Shown here: piece after piece, positions 25,557-34,694 of the stretch
Layout of the letters: every line of letters begins with the position of its first letter
How positions within the stretch are numbered: position 1 is the first letter of the stretch
From: Desulfitobacterium sp038181555
GTDB taxonomy: Bacteria; Bacillota; Desulfitobacteriia; Desulfitobacteriales; Desulfitobacteriaceae
Direction: 5' to 3'
Assembly (NCBI RefSeq): GCF_038181555.1
Contig: NZ_JBBWUA010000003.1
Coordinates: forward strand, 1-64,000
DNA length: 64,000 bases
Position numbers and translations under genes: made by a program
The notes under the pieces: generated by a model
What the model was told of the DNA's origin: nothing
Seen by the model: only the letters and a program-made list of their open reading frames with translations
The model's database searches: none

Positions 25557-25856
25557 AACAAAAAACAGACCTCAGTCCAAAATGGACTTTAGTCTGTAAG
25601 CTTTAACGTGATATAAAGACAGCAACAGCTAAAGAAAACCCGGCTTCGCAAGCCTTAAATTCACGCATCACAAAAGGCTTATCGTTGGTTGCCCTTGTGC
25701 ACCGTGAAGGTTTTCCTTTCCTTAACCATGTCTTCATTCGCCGATAAGCACAACAAAAGAGCCCCACTTTGGAATGGGTTACCGCCTTTTGCTGGTTACT
25801 TACCGAATACGAACGGAATGCAACATGGTTTAGAAATCCTCCTTAAATGAAAAATA
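25557..25856 (-). ncRNA. Probable structured non-coding RNA of about 300 nt
   Basis: A consensus promoter (25863-25891) and a strong terminator (25565-25598, CAGAC..AGTCCA/TGGACT..GTCTG then TTTTTT) bound a region with no credible gene. Long exact pairings are present: 25724-25731 with 25823-25830 (8 bp), 25735-25739 with 25816-25820, 25751-25759 with 25786-25794 (9 bp with one G-U), CCCATT/AGTGGG inside it, and 25677-25684 with 25742-25749 (8 bp), which crosses the first stem and so forms a pseudoknot. A GGCTTGCGAAGCC hairpin lies near 25642-25654. An AAGGAGGATTTC sequence near the 5' end leads only to an eight-codon frame. The size and Firmicutes setting recall raiA-type RNAs, but I cannot confirm the family. 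Confidence 0.75.
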
Positions 25857-25862
25857 CGATTT

Positions 25863-25891
25863 ATTATAGCATTAGGGAAAATTCATATCAA
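25863..25891 (-). promoter_or_regulatory. Consensus sigma-A promoter of the non-coding RNA
   Basis: On the minus strand TTGATA (25886-25891) and TATAAT (25863-25868) are separated by exactly 17 bases, nearly the ideal housekeeping promoter. It lies just past the stop of the Memo-like gene and points at the structured RNA, with transcription expected to start near 25856. Confidence 0.85.
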
Positions 25892-25923
25892 TATCTATTA
25901 AGCCTGTGAGTTGTGTGTTCTTC

Positions 25924-26889
25924 CTACTCCTTTTCCGTAAATACCAATGTAAAATAACTGGTGGTTTCGATGAAGTCATTGCGCAGGATGATGCCGGAAT
26001 TAGTATTGTCTAGCACATCGAACTCTCTTATACCATTTTGTTCTGCCAACCGAATAGCTGCTGCCAAGGAGGCGGGTGAATCTAAGTAATCATTACCCAA
26101 ACTAAATAAAGTTGGAAAATCAAAGTTCATCATATGCCTTAGCGTCTCTTGATCCTTGGCTTGGGCCTCGCTTCTGGCTAGATAATGCGAAAAATCCACT
26201 GATGCGATTAATACTGCCCTATCACCCACAAAAGCTTCCAGTCCCTCTAATAACGCGTCGACTTCCTTGAGACTTACATCATGATGCAAAATTATGGGGA
26301 CAATTTCCGCTTCCGGCAAGAAATGCTTCAGAATAGGTACGAGAGCTCCGATAGAGTGTTCTTTGGCGAGAACTTCTTCGTTTCTTACGACCAGACCTTT
26401 CGCCAGGAGATGCTTGACTGCCTCATCACTAACCTCCATAATTCCTTCTGGTGTCTGCCAGCTAGAGAATCCGCTAAGCACTCTTTCTCCTTTATTAAAA
26501 TGGTTAGGACCGACCAGAATCACCAAATTCGGTTCCTGCAGAGCCAGAGCTTCCATGGCATCCACTAGCAGACGACCGGCTAGCAAATGATGGGGAAGGA
26601 CAGCGCTTACAATCCTGCCCTCTGGTATTATAGGTTTTCCCGAACCATTTGCCAAAATCGTATTCAATTCCTGTTGTGTCACAAAGCTTGGGTGTATAGC
26701 GTTAGTCGGTGAGCTTTGGACCTTTTGGGCTTTGGAGTCACTTTGGCTGAGCATCGTCACCCTGGGTTCTACCCCACCTTCTTTTGCCCCCTTGCTACAT
26801 GCTGATACTAACAGCAGAAGAAAACAACATAAAATCAAGCTGATCATAAGCTGGGCAGGCTTTGTGTTGAACCGAATTGAAAGTTTCAT
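25924..26889 (-). CDS. AmmeMemoRadiSam system protein B-like (Memo family) lipoprotein
   Basis: A signal peptide with lipobox LLVSAC (Cys31) is followed by a Memo-family domain: LPHHLLAGRL, VGPNHFNKG, AKEHSIGALVPIL, VPIILHH and SVDFSHYL carry the histidines of the fold, which resembles non-haem iron dioxygenases. Most Memo-like proteins are cytosolic; this one is exported and lipid-anchored, 321 residues long. It lies 31 bases after the alpha-2-macroglobulin gene on the same strand, so they are probably co-transcribed and act together at the cell surface. The reaction is unknown. Its stop is followed at once by the promoter of the non-coding RNA. Confidence 0.85.
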   Translation of the reverse strand: MKLSIRFNTKPAQLMISLILCCFLLLLVSACSKGAKEGGVEPRVTMLSQSDSKAQKVQSSPTNAIHPSFVTQQELNTILANGSGKPIIPEGRIVSAVLPHHLLAGRLLVDAMEALALQEPNLVILVGPNHFNKGERVLSGFSSWQTPEGIMEVSDEAVKHLLAKGLVVRNEEVLAKEHSIGALVPILKHFLPEAEIVPIILHHDVSLKEVDALLEGLEAFVGDRAVLIASVDFSHYLARSEAQAKDQETLRHMMNFDFPTLFSLGNDYLDSPASLAAAIRLAEQNGIREFDVLDNTNSGIILRNDFIETTSYFTLVFTEKE

Positions 26890-26920
26890 GTTATTACATC
26901 CTCATTTGAAAGCACATGGA

Positions 26921-29900
26921 TTATTGATCTGAACTAATTGTAAGCTTAGCTTCGGCTCCGCTGGTATAAGTCTCGCTGTTCATAATGTTACTTAGAACCG
27001 GAGCTTCGCAGTTAAACTCACCAGGTGAGGTTACACGTGCTAGATATTTAATTTGTTTCTGCCCTTTGCTTAACTGGAAAACAAGTTTTTGACCATTCAC
27101 TTCAACCGGGTAATCCCATGGACTATTATTATTTCTTTGGTAAGCATAGGGTCGGGAAATATGAGCTAACCCAGCTGGCAGAATGTCTATGACCTCATAG
27201 ATACCACCAGGTGCTTTATCACCGATATTAACATCCATAACAATCTGAACCAAATCAGAACTGTTTACCGAAGTTCGTTCACTACCGTTGACGAGATAGC
27301 GACGACTAATACTCAGATCTGACCCATCGCCTGTTTCTCCGGCTCTAATCGCTTGGTTATAGGTGCTCACGATCCCGACTTGACCATTTACTTGACTAAA
27401 TTTTATTTCCTTGAGGTCTTCAGGAAGTAGAATCAGTTTGAAAATTTCCCCGCCCTGTAGACTTTTTGTAATCTTCTCTCCGCTCAGCTCGTAAGTGATG
27501 CTTACTGGTGAAGCCTCCATATATTTGAGATTGTACTTAAGAATCTGAATTTGTTCCACCAGATTTAATATTTCCTTCCCTTGGTTTTCCAAGAGATATT
27601 GATACAGTTTATTCTTTTCCGGTTGATTCAAACGAGCAGCCAGCAAAGCCACCTGAGTTGTAGCCTGGATTATCTCGTCCTGATCACGTCCCACATTAAT
27701 CCTTGTTGAGCTTCCTAAGTCCTGACCATATAGGCCTAGCAATTCACGAACTACTTTCTCAGCGAAAGCTCCATCTCCAATTTCCAGCAAAGCAAGAGCA
27801 AGGTTAATTCTCACCTCAGGCGCCAGATCTTTTTGCTGAAGATAATCTTCAATTTGGAGCAGCACTGGTTCTTGAAGAGCTGCCAGTCCTAATAAAACTA
27901 GACTCTGATCAACTTCCTTTTCCCTCTCCATCATCCGATAAAAATAGCTTTTTAAAGCCCTTTCGTCAAATATTCCTGAGGTACTGGAAGCTACCATGGC
28001 CGATAGCGCTAACTCACTTTCTCCATAGGGCAGAATGCTGATGCCACCATCCGTCTGTTGATAGTTGAGTAAAGTCTCGACTCCTTCACCTTCATATAAC
28101 TTTTCTTCAGGAAAATACTCCTTCAACATTTTTCTAGCTTCAAGCCCTGCCAGCTTTTGTTCTAAACGACTGCCATTATTACAAGCCAGCTGGTACAAAC
28201 CACGTAAGTACTGGCTTTTTTCATAATCGCTGAAGACCACAGTTGTCGGTTCCTGCTGAGAGCCTTTGACCACTAGCCCTTCCGTCAACAGCTCATGACT
28301 GGTGATTGTTCTGGCTTGGTAAGACTCGGCTACTTGGAATTCCTTTGTGAGCACATCTTGTAGTCCACCGCTTTCTGCTGCAACGGTTAAGGTATATTGA
28401 CCTTTTTCCAGAACAGGTAGCTGCCAATCCAGTGCTGTATGGGAATCTGCACTTCCTTGCCAGGTCTCCTCCTTGCCCTCCTTAGTCGCCAGTTTCATTT
28501 CATAAGCTACCTTTTGACTGCTTTTTAAATGATCCCCGTAAGCACGAAGGAGGATTATTGGGGAGTCACCTTTGAGATAGGTTTTATTCAAATTCATCTC
28601 CACGAAAAAAGGTAAACGAACGGGAATCTGAGTCGTGCCACTAACAGCTTGCAAATCTTGTGTAAAGGCATGATAAGTTACTCGCCAAGAAGTCAGGTTA
28701 TCTGGCAATTGAAATTCAATCTTTGCCCGACCCTTGTCGTCGGTTTGCAAAGTTGTAAACAGTACCGTATCCCGAAAATCCTTTCTTTCTGAGCCGCCTT
28801 CACCGCCCTGTTCTGCCCCTCCGCCGAACCCAGGGTGAAAGTGGGTTTTCTTAGTGAGGAGATTTAGGGTAATCCGATCACCGTATAGGTTAGCCAAGAA
28901 ATCTGTCTTTTGTTGACGCAGGCTAAATAGTGCTTCATCAACCAGATTCAGGTTCACTTGGGCTCCTTTCACAGCTTGCTTATTCATATCTGTGACCTGA
29001 AGATTCAATTCCACCTTACTGCCTAGTCGATATTCAGCTTGATTTGTCTCAATTTTTACCTGAAGGGCCTTAGTCTCCTTTGCAAAGGGAATACTTATGA
29101 GATCCGTTTCATGATAGTTGTAGCCATCAAAATAGACACCTGCTACATTTATATTGGGAATGTGTTCCTGTTTAAACAAAAGGCTATGATGTGGTTCTTT
29201 GCTAACCTCGTATTGTTCAATCATTTTTTGGCCACTAAAGTAGAGAATACCTCCTTCTGTTGGAGATAGCTCACTGTCGTTAACCCTAAAATTCACCTGA
29301 ATCTGCTCCCCAGGTTTGTAGCCGCTCTTCTTCGCCTCATCCTGCAGATAATAATATTGATACTTAGGATTGCCGTTATCCTGACCAATATGGATACGCT
29401 TCTTAAACGGTCGTCCTTCCTTGTCGACCACAACCAACTCGAGATAATAAGAATTTTGGCGATCCAAGGAACCTCCTGTATAGTTAATCTGCCCAGCGGC
29501 ATCGGTCATCAAGTCTAAATCACCTATGTGTCTGGTCGAGTAGTCATAATAATAGGTCTTGACTACTTCTTTACTTATAAAGTCATAGCGCTCGCCTGAT
29601 TCAACCGGTGTCCAAATCTCTTGATAGAGACTAGCCTTAAGAGGATGATTGGCCACAGGTTCCTTGAGGAAATTCTCTTCTGCGATGTATTCTCCATTAT
29701 TGATATCCACTAGGTCCACTGTGGAGAGTTTGGCGCTAAGGGTATAGCCCCCCTCTTGACGCCACGCTTCTCCAGTCAAATGCACCTTGCTTTTGAACAC
29801 ATAGAACTCAGCTGAGTTATAGATTTCACCGGTTTCCGGCAGTAAAGCGTTCACTCCTAAGGAAACATAGTCATAGGAATTATATGCTTCCTTATCTACA

Positions 29901-31813
29901 GTTGCGGTGTACGAAATCTTCGCTTCCCCTTGTTCATCAGTGATCACGAAATCATTGCTACCTTGGATATAGTATTTTAAGGATAGTCCCGGAACAGGTG
30001 TCCCCTCAAAGAAGGTTGTTCTTGCTGCAAAATTCATGGTCTCCCCAGCAAATATAGCCTTTTTATCCTGAGATACAGTCAATTGGTATGCAGGTTTTTG
30101 GTACGTCTCTACTTCAAGGCCTCGGGATAGCAGGACCGTATTATCCAGCTTTAATTGCAGTGTATAGTATCCGGGTTTTAGCACTGGTAGTTTTAGTTCT
30201 CCACGATAGGTTTTGTCCTCAATTAAGATGGTCTGCTTAAGTATTGGACTGACCTCAACTTCATTATAATATGGATAATCCACACCAATTAGCTCTAGGG
30301 TAATTTCCTTGACCGGGTCAATACTTCGACCTTGGATATCCGTCTTACCCCGAGGAGCCAAAACTCCCCAGAAATGTACTACATCGTCAGGTTGGTACAA
30401 CTCGCGATCAAGATAGAGGTACTTCCAGTAATCCATCGCTTGGCTATTTTCGCTATACCACTGAGGCCAAGACTCCAACGGAACCAATACTTCTTTGTTT
30501 TCACTTTTCACGAGGGCATAGTCCCGGTCTTTTCCCGTTAGCTTTTGTTGGATTAAAATCGCTCCCGAATCATCTGCCGTTTCAGATAACTGCTTGCTTT
30601 CAATAACGACCTCAGCTTTAGCTGCCGGAGCCTTACGATGCAAATCGTTGGCCCAAAAAAGGGTACTTCCTTCCCCTTGGGCAAGATATACTGCTAAATC
30701 AGTGACTTGAAACCAAACTTGTCTTGTCGTATCCCCCGCTTGGAATTCTGCTGCATAATATCCAGCCGCTAATTTTTCGGGAAAAACAATGTAATTCACA
30801 TAATCATTGACTTGCAAAAACTTAGTATCGTATTCTGCAACCTTTAATTGGGGATCGAGAGTTTCCCGATACCCATTCCATGTAAAATAAGACCAGCGAG
30901 GAATTTGATCTCGTTTAGTAAGGGATGTGCGAAATGCTTGATGGTCAGGATAGCGGTAGAGGTCAATATGAAGAGGTGGAACAGGGAAAGTGGTTCCATC
31001 TGATTTATAAGCCTGATTATTGAAGTAAGCCGTGAAAGCAGGGATATCACTGGTGCTAAATTCTGTTAACTCTGTATCTAAATCATAACTGAAAGAAGGA
31101 CTTGCTTGCTTGGCGGGTTCTGTTTCAAAGCTAAAGACATAATCCTCTTGCAAGGTTTGTGTGGTTTCGGGCAAAGTGAAACCCTTCTTCACGGTAACTG
31201 TATAGAGCGTGGACGGTTGTAATGTCTCAGGAACAAAGACCAAGGTTTTCTTGTGCCTCTCAAAAATCCCCTCAACCTTAGGAGAAATGCTAAAATGCTC
31301 CTTGACTCGATCGATATCAAAGTTTTCATGCGAAAAAGCAACCTCAATTCCTGTACTCATCGGAATATGGGTACTCTCATTGCGTGGTAAGGAACCCATG
31401 ATACGAAATTGACCCTTGGTCTGGAAAGCCCAACTCAGGTTTTCTTGACTTAACCCTTGGGGATCAAAGGATAGTGTGTAAATGGTATTGGCAAGAAGCG
31501 GTTCTTTAGGGATAATCTTATAGGTCAAGCCCCCGGCTTGCTCTTCCAAACTGTAAGAAAATTCCGGGTTGGTTCGCAAGGCTTTTTCTATGGATTTTTC
31601 TTTCAAGGGTTCCTTGCTTGTCAATAAAAAAGCGCTGTCTAGATCAACACCTAATTTATCAGAATTCAGAGCCTCGAAGGTCACTTCAGCAGCTTGGACA
31701 TTCTCAGACGTATTCCGCGACTGGCTCACACCCCAAAAGATGCCCATTAAAAGCAAGATGACCAATCCCAATCCTATTGAGAACTTCTGGTTCTTAAAAG
31801 TCTCTTTATTCAT
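26921..31813 (-). CDS. Bacterial alpha-2-macroglobulin family protein without thioester
   Basis: The 1630-residue protein has one N-terminal membrane helix (about 12-29), then SbsA-type Ig-like domains (about 35-240), several macroglobulin domains (about 450-900), and the alpha-2-macroglobulin core LPDNLTSWRVTYHAF near residue 1045. The terpenoid-cyclase-like domain follows (LLNYQQTDGGISILPYG). Where the family has GCxEQ for the reactive thioester, this protein reads GSRLEQ, so covalent trapping of proteases is not expected. Other bacterial members act as periplasmic protease traps, often with a penicillin-binding protein; here the neighbour is a Memo-like lipoprotein. A flexible Gly/Glu-rich stretch (GFGGGAEQGGEGGSE) may be the bait region. 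Confidence 0.9.
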   Translation of the reverse strand: MNKETFKNQKFSIGLGLVILLLMGIFWGVSQSRNTSENVQAAEVTFEALNSDKLGVDLDSAFLLTSKEPLKEKSIEKALRTNPEFSYSLEEQAGGLTYKIIPKEPLLANTIYTLSFDPQGLSQENLSWAFQTKGQFRIMGSLPRNESTHIPMSTGIEVAFSHENFDIDRVKEHFSISPKVEGIFERHKKTLVFVPETLQPSTLYTVTVKKGFTLPETTQTLQEDYVFSFETEPAKQASPSFSYDLDTELTEFSTSDIPAFTAYFNNQAYKSDGTTFPVPPLHIDLYRYPDHQAFRTSLTKRDQIPRWSYFTWNGYRETLDPQLKVAEYDTKFLQVNDYVNYIVFPEKLAAGYYAAEFQAGDTTRQVWFQVTDLAVYLAQGEGSTLFWANDLHRKAPAAKAEVVIESKQLSETADDSGAILIQQKLTGKDRDYALVKSENKEVLVPLESWPQWYSENSQAMDYWKYLYLDRELYQPDDVVHFWGVLAPRGKTDIQGRSIDPVKEITLELIGVDYPYYNEVEVSPILKQTILIEDKTYRGELKLPVLKPGYYTLQLKLDNTVLLSRGLEVETYQKPAYQLTVSQDKKAIFAGETMNFAARTTFFEGTPVPGLSLKYYIQGSNDFVITDEQGEAKISYTATVDKEAYNSYDYVSLGVNALLPETGEIYNSAEFYVFKSKVHLTGEAWRQEGGYTLSAKLSTVDLVDINNGEYIAEENFLKEPVANHPLKASLYQEIWTPVESGERYDFISKEVVKTYYYDYSTRHIGDLDLMTDAAGQINYTGGSLDRQNSYYLELVVVDKEGRPFKKRIHIGQDNGNPKYQYYYLQDEAKKSGYKPGEQIQVNFRVNDSELSPTEGGILYFSGQKMIEQYEVSKEPHHSLLFKQEHIPNINVAGVYFDGYNYHETDLISIPFAKETKALQVKIETNQAEYRLGSKVELNLQVTDMNKQAVKGAQVNLNLVDEALFSLRQQKTDFLANLYGDRITLNLLTKKTHFHPGFGGGAEQGGEGGSERKDFRDTVLFTTLQTDDKGRAKIEFQLPDNLTSWRVTYHAFTQDLQAVSGTTQIPVRLPFFVEMNLNKTYLKGDSPIILLRAYGDHLKSSQKVAYEMKLATKEGKEETWQGSADSHTALDWQLPVLEKGQYTLTVAAESGGLQDVLTKEFQVAESYQARTITSHELLTEGLVVKGSQQEPTTVVFSDYEKSQYLRGLYQLACNNGSRLEQKLAGLEARKMLKEYFPEEKLYEGEGVETLLNYQQTDGGISILPYGESELALSAMVASSTSGIFDERALKSYFYRMMEREKEVDQSLVLLGLAALQEPVLLQIEDYLQQKDLAPEVRINLALALLEIGDGAFAEKVVRELLGLYGQDLGSSTRINVGRDQDEIIQATTQVALLAARLNQPEKNKLYQYLLENQGKEILNLVEQIQILKYNLKYMEASPVSITYELSGEKITKSLQGGEIFKLILLPEDLKEIKFSQVNGQVGIVSTYNQAIRAGETGDGSDLSISRRYLVNGSERTSVNSSDLVQIVMDVNIGDKAPGGIYEVIDILPAGLAHISRPYAYQRNNNSPWDYPVEVNGQKLVFQLSKGQKQIKYLARVTSPGEFNCEAPVLSNIMNSETYTSGAEAKLTISSDQ

Positions 31814-32000
31814 AGCGCATCATCCTTTCGTCTAGCCAAGGTTTAACACCGTACTAACGTTCAGGGGGGTGAACCTCCCTCAAAGCGAAGTCTCGTTCAA
31901 AGAGTTATTGTATTAATTCAGAAGTTCTATAAAGAATTACAATATCCTTTTAGTATCTTATGAATAAGAAAGCAGCCATTTGCTATTTTTACATCAGAGG

Positions 32001-32062
32001 TTAATTGTTTATTAAAACAATTAAGTCCACTATTCTCGTAATTATGAGATTAGTGGACTTTT
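32001..32062 (-). terminator. Tandem hairpins after the DAHP synthase gene
   Basis: AAGTCCACTA (32023-32032) pairs with TAGTGGACTT (32051-32060), and TTAATTGTTT pairs with AAACAATTAA at 32001-32024. The first, just past the stop at 32081, is the likely terminator on the minus strand; the second may add to it. Confidence 0.8.
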
Positions 32063-32080
32063 ATATAGTCTTTTCTTAGA

Positions 32081-33109
32081 TTAGACATTCTCCGCTATAA
32101 AGTATATTAACTTTTCCGTGCTTTCCCATCCTAAACAAGCATCGGTAATAGATTTACCATAGATGTTTTCCCCAATACCCTGTCTTCCTTCTTCTATATA
32201 ACTCTCAATCATAAGTCCCTTGATCATTTTCTTAAGCAAGGAATCATACTTCCTGCTGTGCAAAACTTCTCCGGCAATACGGGGCTGTTCATAATAGCGC
32301 TTCATGGAGTTGGCATGGTTCACATCCACAACGATGGCAGGATTGGCTAACTCAAGCTTTTCATACTCTTGAGCGGTCTGAATAAGGTTTTCGAAGTGAT
32401 AATTAGGGATATTGTCCCCATTGGCATTCACTGCCCCTCTTAGAACTGCGTGAGCATAGGGATTGCCGGTGGTTTCAACTTCCCAGCCATTATAAATGAA
32501 AGAATGATTACTTTGGGCGGCGATCAAGGAGTTAAACATGACCGTAATGTCACCACCGGTCGGGTTTTTCATGCCTACGGGCAGATCAATTCCACTCACA
32601 GTCAGACGATGCTGCTGGTTTTCAACAGAACGGGCTCCTATAGCAATATATCCCAAGACATCCGCCAGATAACTATAATTCTCGGGGTAGAGCATCTCAT
32701 CAGCTGCAGGCATACCAAATTCAGATATTGCACGAATGTGCAGGCGACGAATGGCTTTGATCCCTTCCACCATATCCGGAGCTTTTTCTGGGTCCGGCTG
32801 GTGAACCATTCCTTTGTAGCCCTCTCCTGTGGTGCGGGGTTTATTTGTATAGATTCTCGGGACAATTAATAAGGTTTCTTTGACCTTTTCCTGAACCTTG
32901 GCTAATCGTTCTATATATTCACAAACAGGGTCCTCGTGATCTGCTGAGCACGGGCCGACAATCAATAAGAAGCGTCGATCCTCATTAGCTAAGATTTTCT
33001 TAATCTCATCAACCCGCTGATCGCGGATTTTACTGACTTCCTTTGTCAAAGGTAAGTTCTCAATAATCTCTTCGGCAGAGGGTATTCTCTTTACAAATTT
33101 CATACTCAT
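32081..33109 (-). CDS. 3-deoxy-7-phosphoheptulonate synthase (DAHP synthase), class I AroG/F/H type
   Basis: The enzyme joins phosphoenolpyruvate and erythrose 4-phosphate, the first step of the shikimate pathway to aromatic amino acids. The 342-residue sequence matches the classical class I alpha type: LIVGPCSADHEDP (about 47-59), RIYTNKPRTTGEGYKG, GARSVENQQHR, MKNPTGGD and VVDVNHANSMKRY with metal and substrate ligands. This type is usually feedback-controlled by one aromatic amino acid; which one cannot be read. AGGAGTGTATGTATAG precedes the ATG. It is monocistronic, not in an aro operon. Confidence 0.95.
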   Translation of the reverse strand: MSMKFVKRIPSAEEIIENLPLTKEVSKIRDQRVDEIKKILANEDRRFLLIVGPCSADHEDPVCEYIERLAKVQEKVKETLLIVPRIYTNKPRTTGEGYKGMVHQPDPEKAPDMVEGIKAIRRLHIRAISEFGMPAADEMLYPENYSYLADVLGYIAIGARSVENQQHRLTVSGIDLPVGMKNPTGGDITVMFNSLIAAQSNHSFIYNGWEVETTGNPYAHAVLRGAVNANGDNIPNYHFENLIQTAQEYEKLELANPAIVVDVNHANSMKRYYEQPRIAGEVLHSRKYDSLLKKMIKGLMIESYIEEGRQGIGENIYGKSITDACLGWESTEKLIYFIAENV

Positions 33110-33237
33110 CTATACATACACTCCTAATTTCTTGGTGGCAACCATAGAATAGATAATTTATATTATTACAAGTATAGATATATTATATAAAATTCGCAAG
33201 AAGAAAGTCTAACTTTTATATAACAATTTTAAATTTA

Positions 33238-33357
33238 TCATGTCTTTTCTACGGTAGAAAAAACCCTTACCTGCTGTGAGAAAGGCGTTATGTGTTTATG
33301 GGCGCCAGGCGGTTTACAGATTTCCAAGTGTTCTTGACGATTCATATCTTCTGCCAT
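33238..33357 (-). CDS. Possible 39-residue ORF, doubtful
   Basis: In the 483-base gap between DAHP synthase and the Ig-like gene, an ATG at 33357 opens 39 codons to a TGA at 33238. There is no good ribosome binding site (GTGAATCATT only) and I recognise nothing in the product, which starts MAEDMNRQEHLEICKPPG. The frame may be chance. The rest of the gap shows only AT-rich sequence and the terminator at 33544-33577. Confidence 0.2.
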   Translation of the reverse strand: MAEDMNRQEHLEICKPPGAHKHITPFSQQVRVFSTVEKT

Positions 33358-33543
33358 AATGATTCACAGGCCTTTCCAAATATCAAGTAAACAGCATTTG
33401 TGATAACTAAACATCTAACTGAAAACGCTTAAGTTCATTATAAGTCACTTTTGTAATGGTTACGTTAGGACATGGTTTGAGTTTAGTTAATTCTCCTTCT
33501 TTTATATGGTAGAGGATAAAAGTAATTTTCACATGGAACAAAG

Positions 33544-33577
33544 AAACCAGACCGCAGATGAATGCGAGGTCTGGTTT
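33544..33577 (-). terminator. Terminator after the second Ig-like gene
   Basis: AAACCAGACC pairs with GGTCTGGTTT around a loop containing GCA/TGC, 16 bases past the stop at 33593, followed on the minus strand by TTCTTTG. Confidence 0.8.
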
Positions 33578-33592
33578 ATAATCCTTTTTATA

Positions 33593-34561
33593 TTAATCTC
33601 CTATAAATGGTGAATTCTCAAGCTCCACTTCGATTATTGTATCTTGATTGACCGTTATTTTGCTCTGATAGCTTCCATAGGAGCCTAACCCAGATACATA
33701 AAGCTGGTATTCACCTTTCGTTACCTCTAATCTCGTCTTTCCCAGTTCATCGGTCTGGCCCCTATAGGGGTGAAGAATTACGGATGCTCCCTCGATTCGT
33801 GTCCTATCTTTGCGGTCCAAGACCTCGACATTGACTCTGCATTCAGGTGGATTGACCACTCGGAAACTAAAGGCTGTCTCACCTTCCAGATGGGGAGTTC
33901 CCATCTTAGGCTCTGGGAATTTTACCAACCAATAATATATGCCTTCTAGATCGGGAGCTCGTAGCTCTACCTCAGTCCAATATAAACCCTCTGTATCTTC
34001 CCAAGGTACTTGGCCTAGCTTAGCTTGCGCCACCTTGATATTTTCTTGATTAAAGACGTCAATCACCTGATTTGTGAGCTGACAATCTGCAGAGCACTTC
34101 ACCCCAACCTTGAATTTCATCAGGTCCTTGATCACAACAGTTGAACTCACATCCCAGACAACTATGCTTGACTCATGAAGAGTTTTTGTAGAAAAGGTAA
34201 TGGGAACCGAGGCCTCCAAATGACAAATACCCGCTTTTTCTTGTTCTGGATATTGGGCTTTCCAAGTATAGGTGCCTGGCAAGGTTGGTACCTTAAGGAC
34301 AATGGGATCCGTCTCGAAGTCCATCCCATGGGGGATAATCAGAGCAACTTCTTTGACCACCTGTCCCTCGTGATCAATCACTTGGACTTTATCCGCTTTA
34401 AAATTGCATTTCTCCGGACATGTCACTCTAACTTTTATGGTAATAAATGCTCCTGGCTTGATTTCTGTAGGAGGAGCTTTAACAATACTTAGGGTAACTT
34501 GATGTGTCATCACTGCCTCGGTAGAGATTTCTTGTGCATCCAATGTCATCTTATCTGCCAT
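33593..34561 (-). CDS. Ig-like protein with carboxypeptidase-regulatory-like domain, paralogue of 12128-13054
   Basis: Start at 34561 (AGGAG ten bases upstream) gives 322 residues. It has the same three-part layout as the protein at 12128: two Ig-type domains, each with a close cysteine pair (TCPEKC and KCSADC), and a C-terminal domain (ECRVNVEVLDRKDRTRIEGA, GQTDELGKTRLEV). Shared positions include FKVxxxxKCSAxC, the VLDxxxxTxIEGAxVxL block and the YW strand ending. There is no signal peptide. It follows a Tat flavoprotein gene, as its paralogue does, but no cytochrome gene comes after. Function is unknown. Confidence 0.85.
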   Translation of the reverse strand: MADKMTLDAQEISTEAVMTHQVTLSIVKAPPTEIKPGAFITIKVRVTCPEKCNFKADKVQVIDHEGQVVKEVALIIPHGMDFETDPIVLKVPTLPGTYTWKAQYPEQEKAGICHLEASVPITFSTKTLHESSIVVWDVSSTVVIKDLMKFKVGVKCSADCQLTNQVIDVFNQENIKVAQAKLGQVPWEDTEGLYWTEVELRAPDLEGIYYWLVKFPEPKMGTPHLEGETAFSFRVVNPPECRVNVEVLDRKDRTRIEGASVILHPYRGQTDELGKTRLEVTKGEYQLYVSGLGSYGSYQSKITVNQDTIIEVELENSPFIGD

Positions 34562-34626
34562 AGTTCTCACACTCCTGAGTATCGTGGTCGTATTTTTGCG
34601 GGGTAATTTTTGCGTGGTATACGTAA

Positions 34627-34647
34627 GGGAGGGTATGATCCCCTCCC
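34627..34647 (-). terminator. Hairpin between second flavoprotein and Ig-like genes
   Basis: GGGAGGG and CCCTCCC pair around seven bases in the 133-base gap. It has no U-tract, so processing, pausing or message stability is more likely than termination. It mirrors the hairpin at 13091-13122. Confidence 0.5.
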
Positions 34648-34694
34648 CTGATAATTATTCTAGATAGATGTATTTCGCCTACTGCGTTGCTGTC

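Noticed and set aside
25600..25830. Long open frame on the minus strand inside the structured RNA
   Set aside because: It has no start codon at the ribosome binding site; the only ATG there opens eight codons. The exact stems explain the sequence better than a protein.
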